Assembly (NCBI GenBank): GCA_000181795.3
Contig: CM012954.1
Coordinates: 14,001,600-14,065,599 of the forward strand
Direction: 5' to 3'
Length of the DNA: 64,000 bases
Origin: Trichinella spiralis
Taxonomy: Eukaryota; Nematoda; Enoplea; Trichinellida; Trichinellidae
This document shows positions 50,890 through 62,574 of the stretch, piece by piece. The notes under the pieces are model-generated. The model worked only from the letters and a program-made list of their open reading frames with translations, had not been told where the DNA came from and searched no databases. The translations under genes were made by a program, and so were the position numbers. The first letter of the stretch is position 1, and each line of letters starts with the position of its first letter.

Positions 50890-52182
50890 ATGTCGCCATT
50901 TTTGCACGACCATTGCGAATCTTGTTTTCGTACAATTTGCCAAATTTTCGAAAACCAATGTCCGATGACTTTGTGTCCCAACGGTTGTGAAGCGTCCATG
51001 CACCGGTGCAAAGTTGAAGAACACAAGCAAGAAATATGCCCGAAAAGTCAAGTGGACTGTATCAACGTCGGCTACGGATGTCCGGTGAAATTGAAACGAC
51101 GCCAACGTGCAGCCCACTTGACCCATTGTCCGGCGGCGGTCATTTATTGTGCTATTGAACGTCATCGTAAACTTCTCCCTCCGGATGAGCGAAGACAAAT
51201 CGCCAACACTAACAACCATCACCAACGACAACAGCAGCACCATGAACCATGCAGTGAAATCGACCTGTGTTTGGCGTTGAGTGACCAGAGGCGCATTTTC
51301 ACTTCGGCAAAGTCGATGTTGAACGCTTTGGAAGAAGAAGAACGAGCCGAAGCGACCCTGTCACCAGTGGCCAGAGAATGCATCCTCTGCAAGCAGGATC
51401 CGAGCAGTCAACATTTGCACGTCGTCGGTTCGATGGACCAAGACCACTGGATATCGTCGAATGGAATGGAAGAAAAGAAACCCAACAATTGGCCCAAACC
51501 GCCGGCTCCGTTTTACATCAAACACGGCCTGCAGGTTGGCTTTTCGGCCGACTTCCCGCCCAAACATTCTTCCACTCCGAAACACCAGGCGTCGTTGGTC
51601 TGCGGCCAACGGGTCCGTCGCGACCAATACGCCCAACATGTCCGCAATTTACACGTCGACATTGTCAGCTCGATCGACGGTTGGCTGCTTGCCCGGTGCC
51701 CAATGTACATGCAAGGCTGCGAATGGGTACGAAATCGTCTGATTCCCACGAACAACACGACCCTCCATTATTTGACTTGGACCGACGCCATTGGGGTGAA
51801 AATGGACCACACCCAGTCGTGCATGCCGTCGACCGATACTGCAGCGTTGAAGCTGACGGATCTTCCGGTGGAAATTTTGGAACAAGTATTTTCGAAGCTC
51901 GATTCGATCAGTCTACGCGCCACTGCCGCCACATGCCGTCGTCTCAGACAAGTCAGCTTAAAGCAGTTGAACAAGCACGGCTTAGTGGAATTGATCTGGC
52001 ATCGCAACAAGTCGGGCTGGAAAGCCACCGAATTGCGTTGGTCATTTTCGAATACTTTTCAAAAAATCGACCAATGGCATCTACTGCCCACAAGTCAAAT
52101 CGGTGACCACTTGCGTCACTGCCCCTACCTGAACCCCGTCAAGCATGCGCAGCCAATGCCCGTACTTCGGTTCGTGATGTGA
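50890..52182 (+). CDS. FBXO30/FBXO40-family F-box protein with TRAF-type zinc finger
   Basis: Intronless, 430 residues. The N-terminal cysteine/histidine region (9-87, HCESCF, CPNGCEASMHRC, EEHKQEICP, VDCINVGYGCPV, HLTHCPAAVIYC) matches the TRAF-like zinc finger of FBXO30/40. LALSDQRR (128-135) matches their LALQDQR. The conserved VCGQ...RRDQYAQHVRNLH block (238-255) with IDGWLLARCPMYMQGC (262-277) follows. An F-box starts at about 320 (KLTDLPVEILEQVFSKLD). These proteins act as substrate receptors of SCF ubiquitin ligases; FBXO40 targets IRS1 in muscle. It is shorter than human FBXO30 (about 745) because the long linker is reduced. The start was chosen at the ATG 16 nt after the acceptor; an upstream in-frame ATG at 50740 would add 50 residues of unlikely sequence. 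Confidence 0.9.
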   Translation: MSPFLHDHCESCFRTICQIFENQCPMTLCPNGCEASMHRCKVEEHKQEICPKSQVDCINVGYGCPVKLKRRQRAAHLTHCPAAVIYCAIERHRKLLPPDERRQIANTNNHHQRQQQHHEPCSEIDLCLALSDQRRIFTSAKSMLNALEEEERAEATLSPVARECILCKQDPSSQHLHVVGSMDQDHWISSNGMEEKKPNNWPKPPAPFYIKHGLQVGFSADFPPKHSSTPKHQASLVCGQRVRRDQYAQHVRNLHVDIVSSIDGWLLARCPMYMQGCEWVRNRLIPTNNTTLHYLTWTDAIGVKMDHTQSCMPSTDTAALKLTDLPVEILEQVFSKLDSISLRATAATCRRLRQVSLKQLNKHGLVELIWHRNKSGWKATELRWSFSNTFQKIDQWHLLPTSQIGDHLRHCPYLNPVKHAQPMPVLRFVM

Positions 52183-52254
52183 ATTTCGAATTTTCCAATG
52201 AATAATACAATAATCCCCTTGGAGCTTTATGATGCAATTTTTCTTCATTTTTCG

Positions 52255-52260
52255 AATAAA
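52255..52260 (+). terminator. Poly(A) signal of the F-box gene
   Basis: AATAAA about 72 nt after the stop codon. Confidence 0.65.
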
Positions 52261-53080
52261 AACATTTTATTAAATTTTTTCAATTTACACGTCATCACAA
52301 GCATTTATCATTATCGTTATCGGAATAAATTCATTCAATACTGATAAAATTGTTTCGAAAAACAATTCGAACACACTTAACCACAACAACTACCGATCCA
52401 ATAAAATACACAACCGGACAGTTAGTTCAGTTGAACACTTTTCTCTCTCTATTTTCTAATCAAACTGTACAGTGAAAAAAGAAAAACCAGTTTCTAATAG
52501 TTTCAATATTCCACTTTGGAAATTTCTTGCATTTATGGTGAAAACTTTTTTCAACCATCTATTGAATACTCGATTTATGATGATAAAATGTAACAAGGAA
52601 AATCACTAGAGAATTTATCAAGTTTAACGTTGATTTTGAAAAAAAAAACGTATACATCTTTTCCACAAATAATATACTTATTAAGTATAAAAGAAAACTG
52701 CCGTGTAAAACTTTCAAATGGTGTAAGATGAAACAGTCAATTTACTGCTTGTGGTGTATTCGAAATGTGACATTTTGACAAAAGTGATCTGTGACGTAGT
52801 ATTGAAAACTGCTAACACGAAACTACCGCTAAATAGGCTAATCACACCGATGCTTTCAAAAATGGTCAATTATTACAACACAATTACTTCACAATAAACA
52901 ACAAACAGTCGAAAAGCTATTCACTGACAAATGCAATATTTCTATTGAAAATGATGAATATTATTATTTGAATATCATGAAGCAAAACACCAACGTTTCA
53001 AAAATTCAAATGATAAGCTGAGCAGTGGGAAAAAGCTTTCAAACAAAACAATAAGAAAACTGTAAACGCATGCAACTTAC
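52261..53080. other. Intergenic, no gene seen
   Basis: AT-rich sequence. I looked here for a minus-strand exon continuing the one that ends at 53081 and did not find a convincing candidate. Confidence 0.5.
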
Positions 53081-53332
53081 CTGGATTGGATAAAGTTACA
53101 TTGTAGACGACTGCCGGAGTTGGAAGCGAATCTTCTAGATCCACAGTGATGATTAATAACGTTGAGCAAAACTCTTCCCTGAGCACAATAGAAAAACACG
53201 GCACATAATGCACACTACAACCACTCAGCGCGGTAGATCTTTCAGCAGTAACTGATAGTAGTAGAAAAAAATACAGTGACCTGAAAAAAACTCTGGCAGC
53301 CAATAGTATTTGGGCGGCATTTCGGGGCGATC
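53081..53332 (-). CDS. Unassigned minus-strand exon or exons
   Basis: The right edge is an acceptor (gtaattttcag) and the left edge a strong donor (AATCCAG|GTAAGT). One frame is open right through and ends in VDLEDSLPTPAVVYNVTLSNP; its start has a hydrophobic run (FFRSLYFFLLLSVTA) that could be a signal peptide, but no ATG. A second frame has an early ATG and reads MPPKYYWLPEFFS before stopping. An internal acceptor (gtgctcag, exon start near 53179) with a donor near 53284 would split the region into two exons in phase. I cannot decide between these or name the protein. Neighbouring exons were not found. Confidence 0.4.
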
Positions 53333-53971
53333 CTGAAAATTACGGACTACAGTAATACATTCAAAATGAAGCTTATATGTAAAAAAAGAATTGAAATTTT
53401 ATATTATATTTTTTAACAGAAAAAGTATTATAAACATATTTAATTCTACTGATGTTTTTTTTAATTGATTTATATTTATTAATTAAAATAAAGTATTGAA
53501 ATTAATAGGAAAAGCAATATAATAATTTCAAATAAAAAATATATAAATAGATAATTTACATTTCATTAATTTTTTGCAGTAATAAATGGTGACTGTTTTA
53601 TTTTTACGAGTGTTATACTATGAAACAATTAGAACTTGCATTTTAATAATAAACAGTACAATTTTTATGTATCGTTATTCATATGATACGGGTAGTATGT
53701 GGCAACTGCAAGTATATGTTTTTGAAAGTTTTAATTTTTTTTCAAATTATATTTAAGTTAAACAGTTGTTGCAAATGTATTATTTATATTTTATACGTTG
53801 ATATTTTGCGTGGTTTATTGTTTGGTCGAAATGTTTTTTTCTGTTTTTTGTTGTGGCGAAGTATTGTATGAACGTGTTACGTTGTGATGTTGTCATGTGT
53901 TGTTTCAATTGAAATTCAATGCGCATGAATTACATTTTCTTCGACTCTTTTAGATTTAGACCGAGCCAATT
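53333..53971. other. AT-rich spacer between divergent transcripts
   Basis: Very AT-rich, no exon seen. It probably holds the promoter of the GPR107-like gene, whose leader begins at an acceptor-like TTTTAG ending at 53953. Confidence 0.5.
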
Positions 53972-56495
53972 ATGAAGTTCGCATGGCAGTTTTTGATTTT
54001 ATGCTATTCATTTTTTGTTCAAATTACTGACGAAAGCAAGCACATTCTTTCCGTCAATGTAATTCTATTTTTTTGAATATTTTCTTTCTGTAATGCATTT
54101 TACAATTTTAGCATGATCATCGGGCTTACATTGAATTGTCGAACTTTGTATATGATGCTAGAGGAGTTTTATCCGTTATCATTCAAAACTTTACTTTCCC
54201 TGACACCAAATCATTAGACGTGAAAGAGCCGGTAAGTTACTTTATCCACTTTAAACTTTTATTTATATTTTAACTTGAATTATTATTTAAGATAACTTTT
54301 AGTAAATGCTCAGTTTAGATGTTTAATTTTGTTAGAATTATTTATAGAAATATCCATTTAAAAGTTTCTTAAAAGCTATAGCATACAGCATGAACTATTG
54401 AAATTTTAGCAGTTGTTGAGATATTTTCTTTATATTTATTTATTTTATGAATGATTTTGTAATATTTTCAGTGCTCCTTTCTACATTTTTTTTACTTTTT
54501 AGGTTGGATTTACATTAACTAGAGGTGATGAAATACTCGAATATGTGGTAATTATTTTTGTCATTCAACATGTCATACCATACATTTAAGAGTTATTTCA
54601 TTATCATTGTAGAAAACAAATCCCAACTTATGCTACTTAACTGCTGATTCTTCACTGTATCAAATGCCAGCTGTATGGTTCGTGATGGACTTTGCGAAGC
54701 GGGAAGTGTATCTTTATCATAAGCATGGTTTATATCTTCAAATTTGTCCTCAAGAAGCTGGCCGTCGGTGTTTCAATGAAAATGTTGAAGAAATTGATGA
54801 AGATATAAATGGCTTCCGTAATGAGACATTGAAATTGTCTTATGAAAACGATAAATTTAGTTTCCAAGTAAAATGAGTTTTAACTGAATTTAGATAAATT
54901 GGTGGTTGGTGAGTTTCAGTTTTGTTTAGTTTACTGTGATTTTTACTGAATCAGACAAAGATCAGTACGTAATGTTTTTTCACAACTGTTTTAATTATGG
55001 GAAGAACTTCTTTCAACGAACAACCGTATCATTTCAGGTAATTGTTCTTTATTTTTCAGTAATGTTATATTTAATAAAAATGATTTAAGGCATATATAAC
55101 TGAAAAAAATACTTACGGCTACTTAAGTGCTGGTGCAGCTATTCTCCCGATGTTGTACATGGGTTTTGCTTGTGCCTTTTTTCTTTTGACTCTGGTATGG
55201 ATTGGTACTTTATATTATCAGAAGTATGTGGATTTCTTTCGTTCAAAATCTTTTCCGATAATCTAAATGTGATAATGTTTAGAGAAAATTTGCATAAAAT
55301 TCATTATTTGATGGCCGCATTAGTGGTGCTCAAGACCATGTCAATTCTAATTCACGGCGTAAGACAGATAAATAAATCTCAATTATAAATCAAATGATGA
55401 GAATACTCTATTTTTTTCTATATTTTGCAGGTACACTACGATCGTATATTGAAAACGGGAAATCATGGAGAAGCTTGGGCTTTTATGTTTTATAGTTTGC
55501 ACCTGTATAATTTCATACATCATGTTTGTTCACTAACGGCAGTACTTATGTTTTTGTATTTAAGGTTGAAAGGCGCACTGCTTTTTGGAACATTGCTACT
55601 TATTGGGACGGGATGGTCGTTTTTCAAAAATTTTTTGGTTGAACGTGATCGCAAGATGTTGATGATTATCATTCCATTACAAGTATTTGAATGTTACTAA
55701 TGTAATCTTTTGTTAGAAACTATTATTATTTGTGTAGGTGGTGGACAATGTGGCGTTAATCGCTTTAGGAGAAGGTGAACTAGGAGATCAGAGCCATTTT
55801 TTTTGGTTTCGCTTGTTCATCATGTTGGATTTGCTTTGTTGCGTGGCTGTAATTTTGCCGGTATTGTGGTAAGATGATTTCAATTTGCACTATACAGTAC
55901 GGTGGGTTTGTGATAGGGTTGTTTCTTTTCATTAGGTCCATAAAACATCTAGAACAAGCATCTCGTACGGATGGCAAAGCAAGCTTCAATTTGGAAAAGT
56001 TAAAACTGTTTCAACAATTTTATATAATTATCATTTGTTACATCTACGTTACTCGTATCATCAAATATCTGTTCGAGGTATTTTTTAATGATCACGTTGG
56101 TTTACTGTAAAATATATAATAATAATTATGTTCGTTTTTTCCTTTCTCCTGCGTGTACTGTAGTTTTCAATTCCGCCGAGATACTCATGGGTGATTGTGC
56201 TGTTGGAAGAGTCCGGCACTTTGATATTCTTCGCCATTACTGGTTACAAGTTCAAGCCATGCCCTAACAACCCATACTTGGAACTGCCTCAAGAAGAGGA
56301 CATCGAATGCGCTGAATTCATGTAATGTATTTTTTTATCTTTTTTTCTTTTGATGCATATAATAATTTCAGTCCTCAGCCATCGGATGTAGATGGAAATG
56401 ATGTTCTTTTTGTTTCGCACAAACGAATGACGATGAAGAAGAAAAGTGGAAACGAAAACGCTGAACAAACTGCAACGGCGAATCAGCGTGAATAA
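53972..56495 (+). CDS. GPR107/GPR108-family seven-transmembrane protein (GOST family)
   Basis: Thirteen exons join in phase to 523 residues: 53972-54058, 54112-54231, 54503-54547, 54613-54867, 54930-55037, 55090-55223, 55283-55358, 55431-55504, 55565-55682, 55738-55868, 55936-56077, 56164-56321, 56372-56495. A signal peptide (1-20) leads a lumenal domain with VMFFHNC; seven helices follow from about residue 215. Strong family blocks are GYLSAGA, IHYLMAALVVLK, YSLHLLKGALL (rebuilt across intron 8), LLIGTGWSFFKNFL, IIIPLQVVDNVA, LPVLWSIKHLEQASRTDGKA and ITGYKFKPCPNNPYLELPQEED. Relatives sit in the Golgi/trans-Golgi and act in retrograde trafficking and endocytosis. Introns are 44-271 nt, most under 75. 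The ATG lies 18 nt after an acceptor. The stop codon overlaps an AATAAA. Confidence 0.94.
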
Positions 56496-56496
56496 A
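56491..56496 (+). terminator. Poly(A) signal overlapping the stop codon
   Basis: AATAAA overlaps the TAA of the GPR107-like gene. A second AATAAATAAATAAA cluster lies at about 56779-56800, and either may be used. Confidence 0.5.
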
Positions 56497-56863
56497 AAAT
56501 CGCAATGATGCCGTGACAAAAAATCGGGATGAGTTTATCCAACTTTCTGTTAGCAGAATGTGATTACATTTTTATACAGTTCAACAACTATATATATATA
56601 TATACATATAGTGGATACGATTGTCAAATTTTTGTTGAAAATTTATTATTATTATTTTGTTCTTCTCACTTCAGCATTTCGTGATGTTCAACTAAAGGAG
56701 AAGAGAGAAAAACAAAATATCTCGTCTGAACTGGCCAGCCGCAGAACCATGTTTTGTGCGCTAAGTGAAAAATCTCAGAATAAATAAATAAATAAATAAA
56801 TCTTCAACTGATTTGAAAATAATAATAATAAAAACGAATAATAATAATAATAAAATTATAGCC

Positions 56864-59800
56864 TCACACTTCTGTTGCTAAAGTTTTGATGTGCGCTTTG
56901 GCACGCAACTGTTGCGATGTTGGACGATGCTGTGAAGCAGATTGAACCGACGAAGAAGCATGCTGTGGATTGTTTCCACTAAGAATCGTCGTTTTGGGTT
57001 GCTGCTGCTGTTGGTTTGCAGAAGACGAAGAGGACGATACATCCAACGTTTTCGGACGAGATATTTGAGCATTTTCTGAAGAACTTGCCGATTCAACAGA
57101 TGATTCACGCTGAAATGAGTTTTTTTGACCGAAAATAAACAATGAAATGCAAAATTAACTTACATCGCCACCAACATACGGTCGCTTCTGCTGTTGCTGC
57201 TGATGATGATGATCGGATTTCAATAGCCTTTGTCGGTCTTGTTGGTGACTGTTGAAATGCTTGTCTGGAGTGCAGAATGTTTGAAAAGTCGGATTTCCTC
57301 GGTTCGAATTGTAATTAACGTCAGATTTGTCGTCAGACAAAAGCAGCACGTCGTCGCCAAAGTGGACCGATTTCACACGCGTCGGCACGGGATTGGGGTT
57401 CGTCTCCTCTTTCAACTGACGCACATGCAGCGTGTAGGGAATGTCGCCGTCGAACACTTTGTGCTTGATCACTGAGTAGCGTTGGTCGGAACCAGGGTCG
57501 GTCAATTTCAGCGCGCTCATGTCCGGCGGTGAGCAGCAAATTTTGGACAAGCATTTCGGCTTTGGCGGTGCCGTGGGCTTTTGGCGCCTAGCCGCACTTT
57601 CGACGGTGCTGGGCACTTTGGCCGGTGAGCTCTCTTCCAAAGACACGTCGTGTTCAACGTCGGTCGATGACAGCTTTTCGTTGGCATTCAGGTCACTTTC
57701 AGAAAGATAATACGAACCCTGGGACACGTTCTCCTGTTGTTCTGGAGCCGAATCACTTCCATCAGCTTTCGACAGTCGTTTCGAAACGTCCGTCAAACTG
57801 TTATGGTCCAACAGATTGTCGTAAACAACGGCGTCATAGTCGATTTTGTAGAACGATTCACTGCACGTGGACGACGCGTTCGACTGATTTATTATTCTTT
57901 CATGAAATGCCGGTTCACTTTTACCATGCTTGGGAAGGGTGTTGGCCCTTTTCCTCGACAATGAAGAGCCGCCATTCGACCGCGCAACACCTACGCGACT
58001 GCCTGACAATGAACTGTAAGCAAAATTACCACCACCAGATGGACCTTCTTCTGCGAGTTGACTTTGCTGATTTGCAGTTGATGAGAAACTATCATTGGTC
58101 GGAAATGACAACGACGATTCTGCGTTATCTGACAACAAACTGTCATATGGTAAAAGTGGTACAGTAATACGTTTAGGGCACACGCGATTTCCAGATCCAA
58201 CTATTGGTCTAATAATTAAATAAAATACAATAAAAATAATTATGCAAAAACAACCACCATTTTTTACCTCGTAAATGGTTCTCTTTTCTTGTAATGCTCT
58301 CTGAGATATTCAATCAATTGCTTTTGTGTGCGTCCTTCGTATCTGTGAATGCAAAATTAATAAACATTCAAAATTAATTTTTAAAAAATAAAATTAATAC
58401 AAATGATCGTACCTAAAGGAAGAGCCTTTGGTAAATAGCTTTGTCCTTGAACGGGACATTTGATTAGCTTCCGTGCACCGAAAAAAACTGTGATGTTCAA
58501 CACATTTTTTCCAAAACATTTTACATTCGTGACGCGTTTCAAACGAAAACTCAACCGTATCTTTGTAATAAGCCTAAATAACGAAACGTCTAAAATGAAC
58601 AATAACCAACAATTAAATTTACAGCTTACATAACTATCAGGATGAAGCTTGATGTAGAAATGTTTCCTTTTGAAACAAAGCTTACGAATCTTTGCCCATG
58701 AAAATGTGCTCATGCAACACAACTGCAGATATACTTTGATGCCATTGTGCATTACGGTCAAGCCAATTACCGTTCCTTCGGCATCCTGTAAAAAGAAGAA
58801 ATCAATCGATAACATCAACAGCTCTAGATATACTTTAGCAGGATGTAATTTGATGCCATAGAATTCGCAACGTCTTGCTGTTTCCAAAAGAGCTATATCA
58901 CTTTCTGTTGGCATCATTCCACTAAAAAGGATAAACACAGTCGATGGAATATAAATGGAAATGTATAACTTGAATAATATTAAATTAAATTAAATTAAAT
59001 TAAATACACAAGCTTTTTGTGATTTTCCATCACTTTACGCTCAAATTCAGCGGACTGATTCGGAACAAAACGAACTGATGATAAATAAGTGTGATCTGGA
59101 TAATCTTCTGCACAGAAATCACCGCATTCCGCTTAAAATACAAAAAACAGTTGAATAATAATAATATGAATGAAAATGATAAAGAATACAGACAGATAAA
59201 AATGCAAATTTTAAATTTGTCATAAAACAACTGGTCGTTCATTCTCGCACTTATAAAATCAAATCATATACATATCAATGTTTACTGATATTGATCTTTA
59301 TTTATATAAATGAAGTAAATTATTTCTTAATTTAGTTAGCTTATTTTATTCACTTTTCACTTAATTCAATTAACATTACCCATATGTTCGTATTTTTCAA
59401 ATTTCACTGATTTTCATTACAAATCATCGCGAAGAATAAGCAGCCAGTTCAAAGCAAATAGTCGCATGTTAGAAATGAAAATTTCTTTAAAAAAATCTTA
59501 CATACAAAATAAAATAATGAAAAAAAAACACTGCCTGATTTTCACGTACTGTAAGTATTCAAGTTTGGGTGTAAAGAAAAATTGGTGTAAAAACTGCATT
59601 AAATTTTTGATTGAAATAAATTATTTAAAAAGAGGTGATAATAATTTTAAAAAAATAAAAATAAATAGCGACAATTAATGTTTGAAGTGGTGAAATTGGT
59701 CCTAGTCAATAAATGGTAGTTGAAAGAGGGTAAAAAGTGAATTACGCTATTGGATTATATGCTTTTCTGCGGTATAAAGGCCTTTGTCAGTGCATGAGCA

Positions 59801-61001
59801 GCAGAAAATGATTCGTTCTATTGAAACGCAATCTGCGCCTGCGCCGAATCGCTAATTGCGTGCAAATGAAAAATATTATAAAACGGCCACATGGCAGATG
59901 GCTGCATTATGAATCATCCCGAATGGACAGCCAGCCCCATTTGCAAGCACGCGCCTCAAGTAATGGAGACGGACAATTCGGAGATGCTTGAGAATTCGAC
60001 TGAAATTACTACTACTAAATGTCGAATTCTGCTAACACGCAAACGCTGTCATGTTGGAAAGTTGTCGAACAATGAAAACAAGAAACAAAGCCAGAACGAA
60101 TGAATGAATAATATGCATTATTAATATTATTGGTTGCTTACACTGAACTATGTAAGACGCCATCACGGCAGCCGTGTTTTCGTTGCAAACCAACTCGCCT
60201 GAGGCTAGATCCCTCTTGATTTGCAAGGCGAACAAATAGCTGAAGAAATAAAAAAGAAATAATCAATTTTATTCTGAAACAGCGTCGCAGAAACGCCTAC
60301 CGCGTGTATTCTTCTTCCAAATCCACCGGGTTGGCCGTGTAGAATTTCACAATCAAATCGAAGCATTGGTCACTTTTGGCAGAAGAAATCTGTTTCGAAA
60401 TTGGTTTCTGTTTCTCTAACCAGCACTAAAAAAATGCAAATGTTACCTCACAACAAACAAACAAACAACTGATGCTCATTTTTATCATCACTCACCCTGC
60501 ATCCATCCGAATCGACATACTCCAATCCAAAATAATCATATTCTAACACGTTCAAATGACGAAAAACTTCTTCATAAAGAACGGAACCCAAACTTCGATG
60601 CTAGAAAACGAACAAAATACAGTACAAGACAATGTCCATGAACAAAAAGCAACAACAAATCAAAAAGAAAAACAAAAAAAACTAAATAAATAAATAAAAC
60701 AATAAAGCTGTTTTCATTTTCACAAACTACTAACCTAATCAATGCAGCAAGCACTCTACAGCCTGGCAATAAGAAAAACAACTAAACTGAAAGGATGCAA
60801 AAAATGACGACGTTCAACGACATATATATACACATGCATTTCAGCCAATTTTAACACATTGCGTACGCTGATGCGGAATACGGTGATAGTTTCGTCGAGC
60901 ATGTGAACACGAAGGCACATCACTTTCCGTTGGTCGACCATTGGCGTTTGAATGGGCAAATTGCCACCACCTTCGAAAGTTGCACTCGACGAACTGTACA
61001 T
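56864..61001 (-). CDS. FERM-domain protein of the FARP/FRMD7 group
   Basis: Eleven exons join in phase to about 785 residues: 61001-60867, 60600-60496, 60425-60301, 60239-60142, 59131-59008, 58921-58834, 58785-58630, 58573-58413, 58342-58268, 58208-57164, 57109-56864. FERM spans about 27-330: VMCLRVHMLDETITVF, VLEYDYFGLEYVD, RYLFALQIKRDLASG, SDIALLETARRCEFYGIKLHPA, FSWAKIRKLCFKRKHFYIKLHP, DTVEFSFETRHECKMFWKKCVEHHSFFR. Then the FERM-adjacent segment GSSFRYEGRTQKQLIEYL, a FARP/FRMD7 mark. FERM proteins link membrane proteins to the actin cortex; FARPs are Rac GEFs. No DH or PH domain follows, so it resembles FRMD7 in layout. The tail is Ser/Gln-rich and low-complexity. The ATG is 10 nt after an acceptor (ttgatcag). 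The 3' end converges on the GPR107-like gene 368 bases away. Confidence 0.93.
58979..59005. repeat. (TTAAA)n pentanucleotide repeat
   Basis: About five TTAAA units inside an intron of the FERM gene, directly beside the exon 5 donor. Confidence 0.85.
59891..60103 (+). CDS. Possible nested 70-residue ORF in a FERM-gene intron
   Basis: A plus-strand ATG ORF lies within the minus-strand FERM intron 59132-60141 (1010 nt, the longest of that gene). It encodes MADGCIMNHPEWTASPICKH at its start, then an acidic stretch and a basic end. The surrounding 250 bases are richer in GC than the rest of the intron, and TATAAA-like boxes occur at about 59772 and 59877. No family recognised. It could be a small nested gene, part of an unannotated exon or a chance frame. 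Confidence 0.3.
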   Translation: MADGCIMNHPEWTASPICKHAPQVMETDNSEMLENSTEITTTKCRILLTRKRCHVGKLSNNENKKQSQNE

Positions 61002-61010
61002 GTTCTGCCC

Positions 61011-62574
61011 ACTGATCAACAAGTACAAGATAAACTGTGTTGAAATTTTCACTTTCACTCAATCCGAAGAATCCGAGAGCTTCTTTCACATTCTAAACGG
61101 CGACAGTGATGTGCAACACGAACCAGAAAAATGTCAATGATTCCATTGGGACGAACAAATTCCAACCTCGTGCGCATTCGATCACTGAACAAATTTAAAC
61201 CAAATAACCTTTCGCCCCAATCTACAGCATGACTATTAAGATGAGCAGGTTGAAATCAACAAATGGAATTTATCATATCTGAGTTGTGATCTATTATCAA
61301 TTTTAACGATTCGAAAAATCCACATTTATTATTAAAATTAAATTAATTTTATCACAATTTATTTTTTAAATAAATTTTAAGCCTTTATTCACATCGATTA
61401 GTAGACTTTAAATAAAGCGTGCGATTGAATTGAGTGATAAAGCGTGGTGGAGTTGATTTTAATTTTCAATTTCGAAGCTTTCACTGCTTGTGCCATTCAA
61501 TGTGAAATTACTTATAACATTATCGCATTCTGCTGATAATTTAAAGACACGTTGGGAATAAAAATGTGTTTACTTATTGATAAGAATTCATAACAACAAT
61601 ATTCGTTCAAATTAATTTCAAAATGGATTTCATTATAGGTTAGCTTATCTGGGTTTATATTTATTTTAATCGAAATGCCCTAATTACTCGATTCGTTCGA
61701 AGTTTGCTGACTTTGCTTGCTTTGAAGATGTTAATTTTTTGTTCCAGCAATCAAGTAGAAACCAAACGTTTCCTTATTGCCTACCAATATAAGCAAGTAA
61801 ATTACGCCGTGTCGGTTTTATCAATAAGCCGGCCATTGTCACGTTCAAAATCAAAATTTATCAACACTTAATTGATCCTTTGAGCTATTAAATGTGGAGA
61901 AATGGACATCTGTAAGCGATCAACAATTTTATATTTGCCAATTTTGTTGAATACAAATGTCTGCTTTTAATGTGCGCATAATGTTGTTGTTGTTTTTTTG
62001 AATGATTTTTCATTTGATTAAGAGAAAAATGATAAATTTTAAATGGAATAAAAATTCACCTTCGATTTACCTGTGTAATTAATTAAACCAGTAGAGTTGT
62101 CTAATCAGTTGAACGATTCAACAAGGCTGGTAAGGAAAATTGAAAAGTATAAGTTGTCTTTTCATGTTCTTCTCTTTTCAAATGACGACAATTTCAGTAC
62201 CTATTCTCGACAATAGGATTAATGTTCTGCTTGGGATGCTTTGAACCGAAACAACTTTCATTATTGTTTAGCTTGGCTGAATTGGCCTTTTGGTGAAGTT
62301 GTTGGCTGAAATTTGCCGGTGAATTGGATTCGCCTTTGGCGAAATTTGCAAATGACTTTCTATCAAATCAGTTCCAAGACTGGTCGCTCTGGTCAGAAGC
62401 AAATTATCGCTTTTGTCAAAAACTGTTTACTTGGCATGTAGTTCAGCAGAATATTCACGCTGCGTTATGTCATTTTTCAAAATTCTCCCATTTTTCCTAC
62501 ATGCAATGGGTAAATTGCATTCGAGCTTCTTCTTTTATTTTATTCTCTCGAATCAGTTCAACTACTCATTTAAG
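61011..62574. other. Intergenic between divergent FERM and MAM genes
   Basis: AT-rich. The 5' exons of the MAM-domain gene must lie here or be skipped by my reading. An ATG ORF at 62222 (MFCLGCFEPKQLSLLFSLAE) could be a signal peptide exon ending at TTTTG|GTGAAG, but its phase does not fit the next exon I placed. Confidence 0.4.

Noticed and set aside
51378-52106. 242-codon ORF overlapping the F-box gene
   Set aside because: Out-of-frame shadow; the other frame carries the conserved FBXO30/40 blocks.
57625-58167. 180-codon plus-strand ORF opposite the FERM tail
   Set aside because: Antisense shadow of exon 10 of the FERM gene with no domain.
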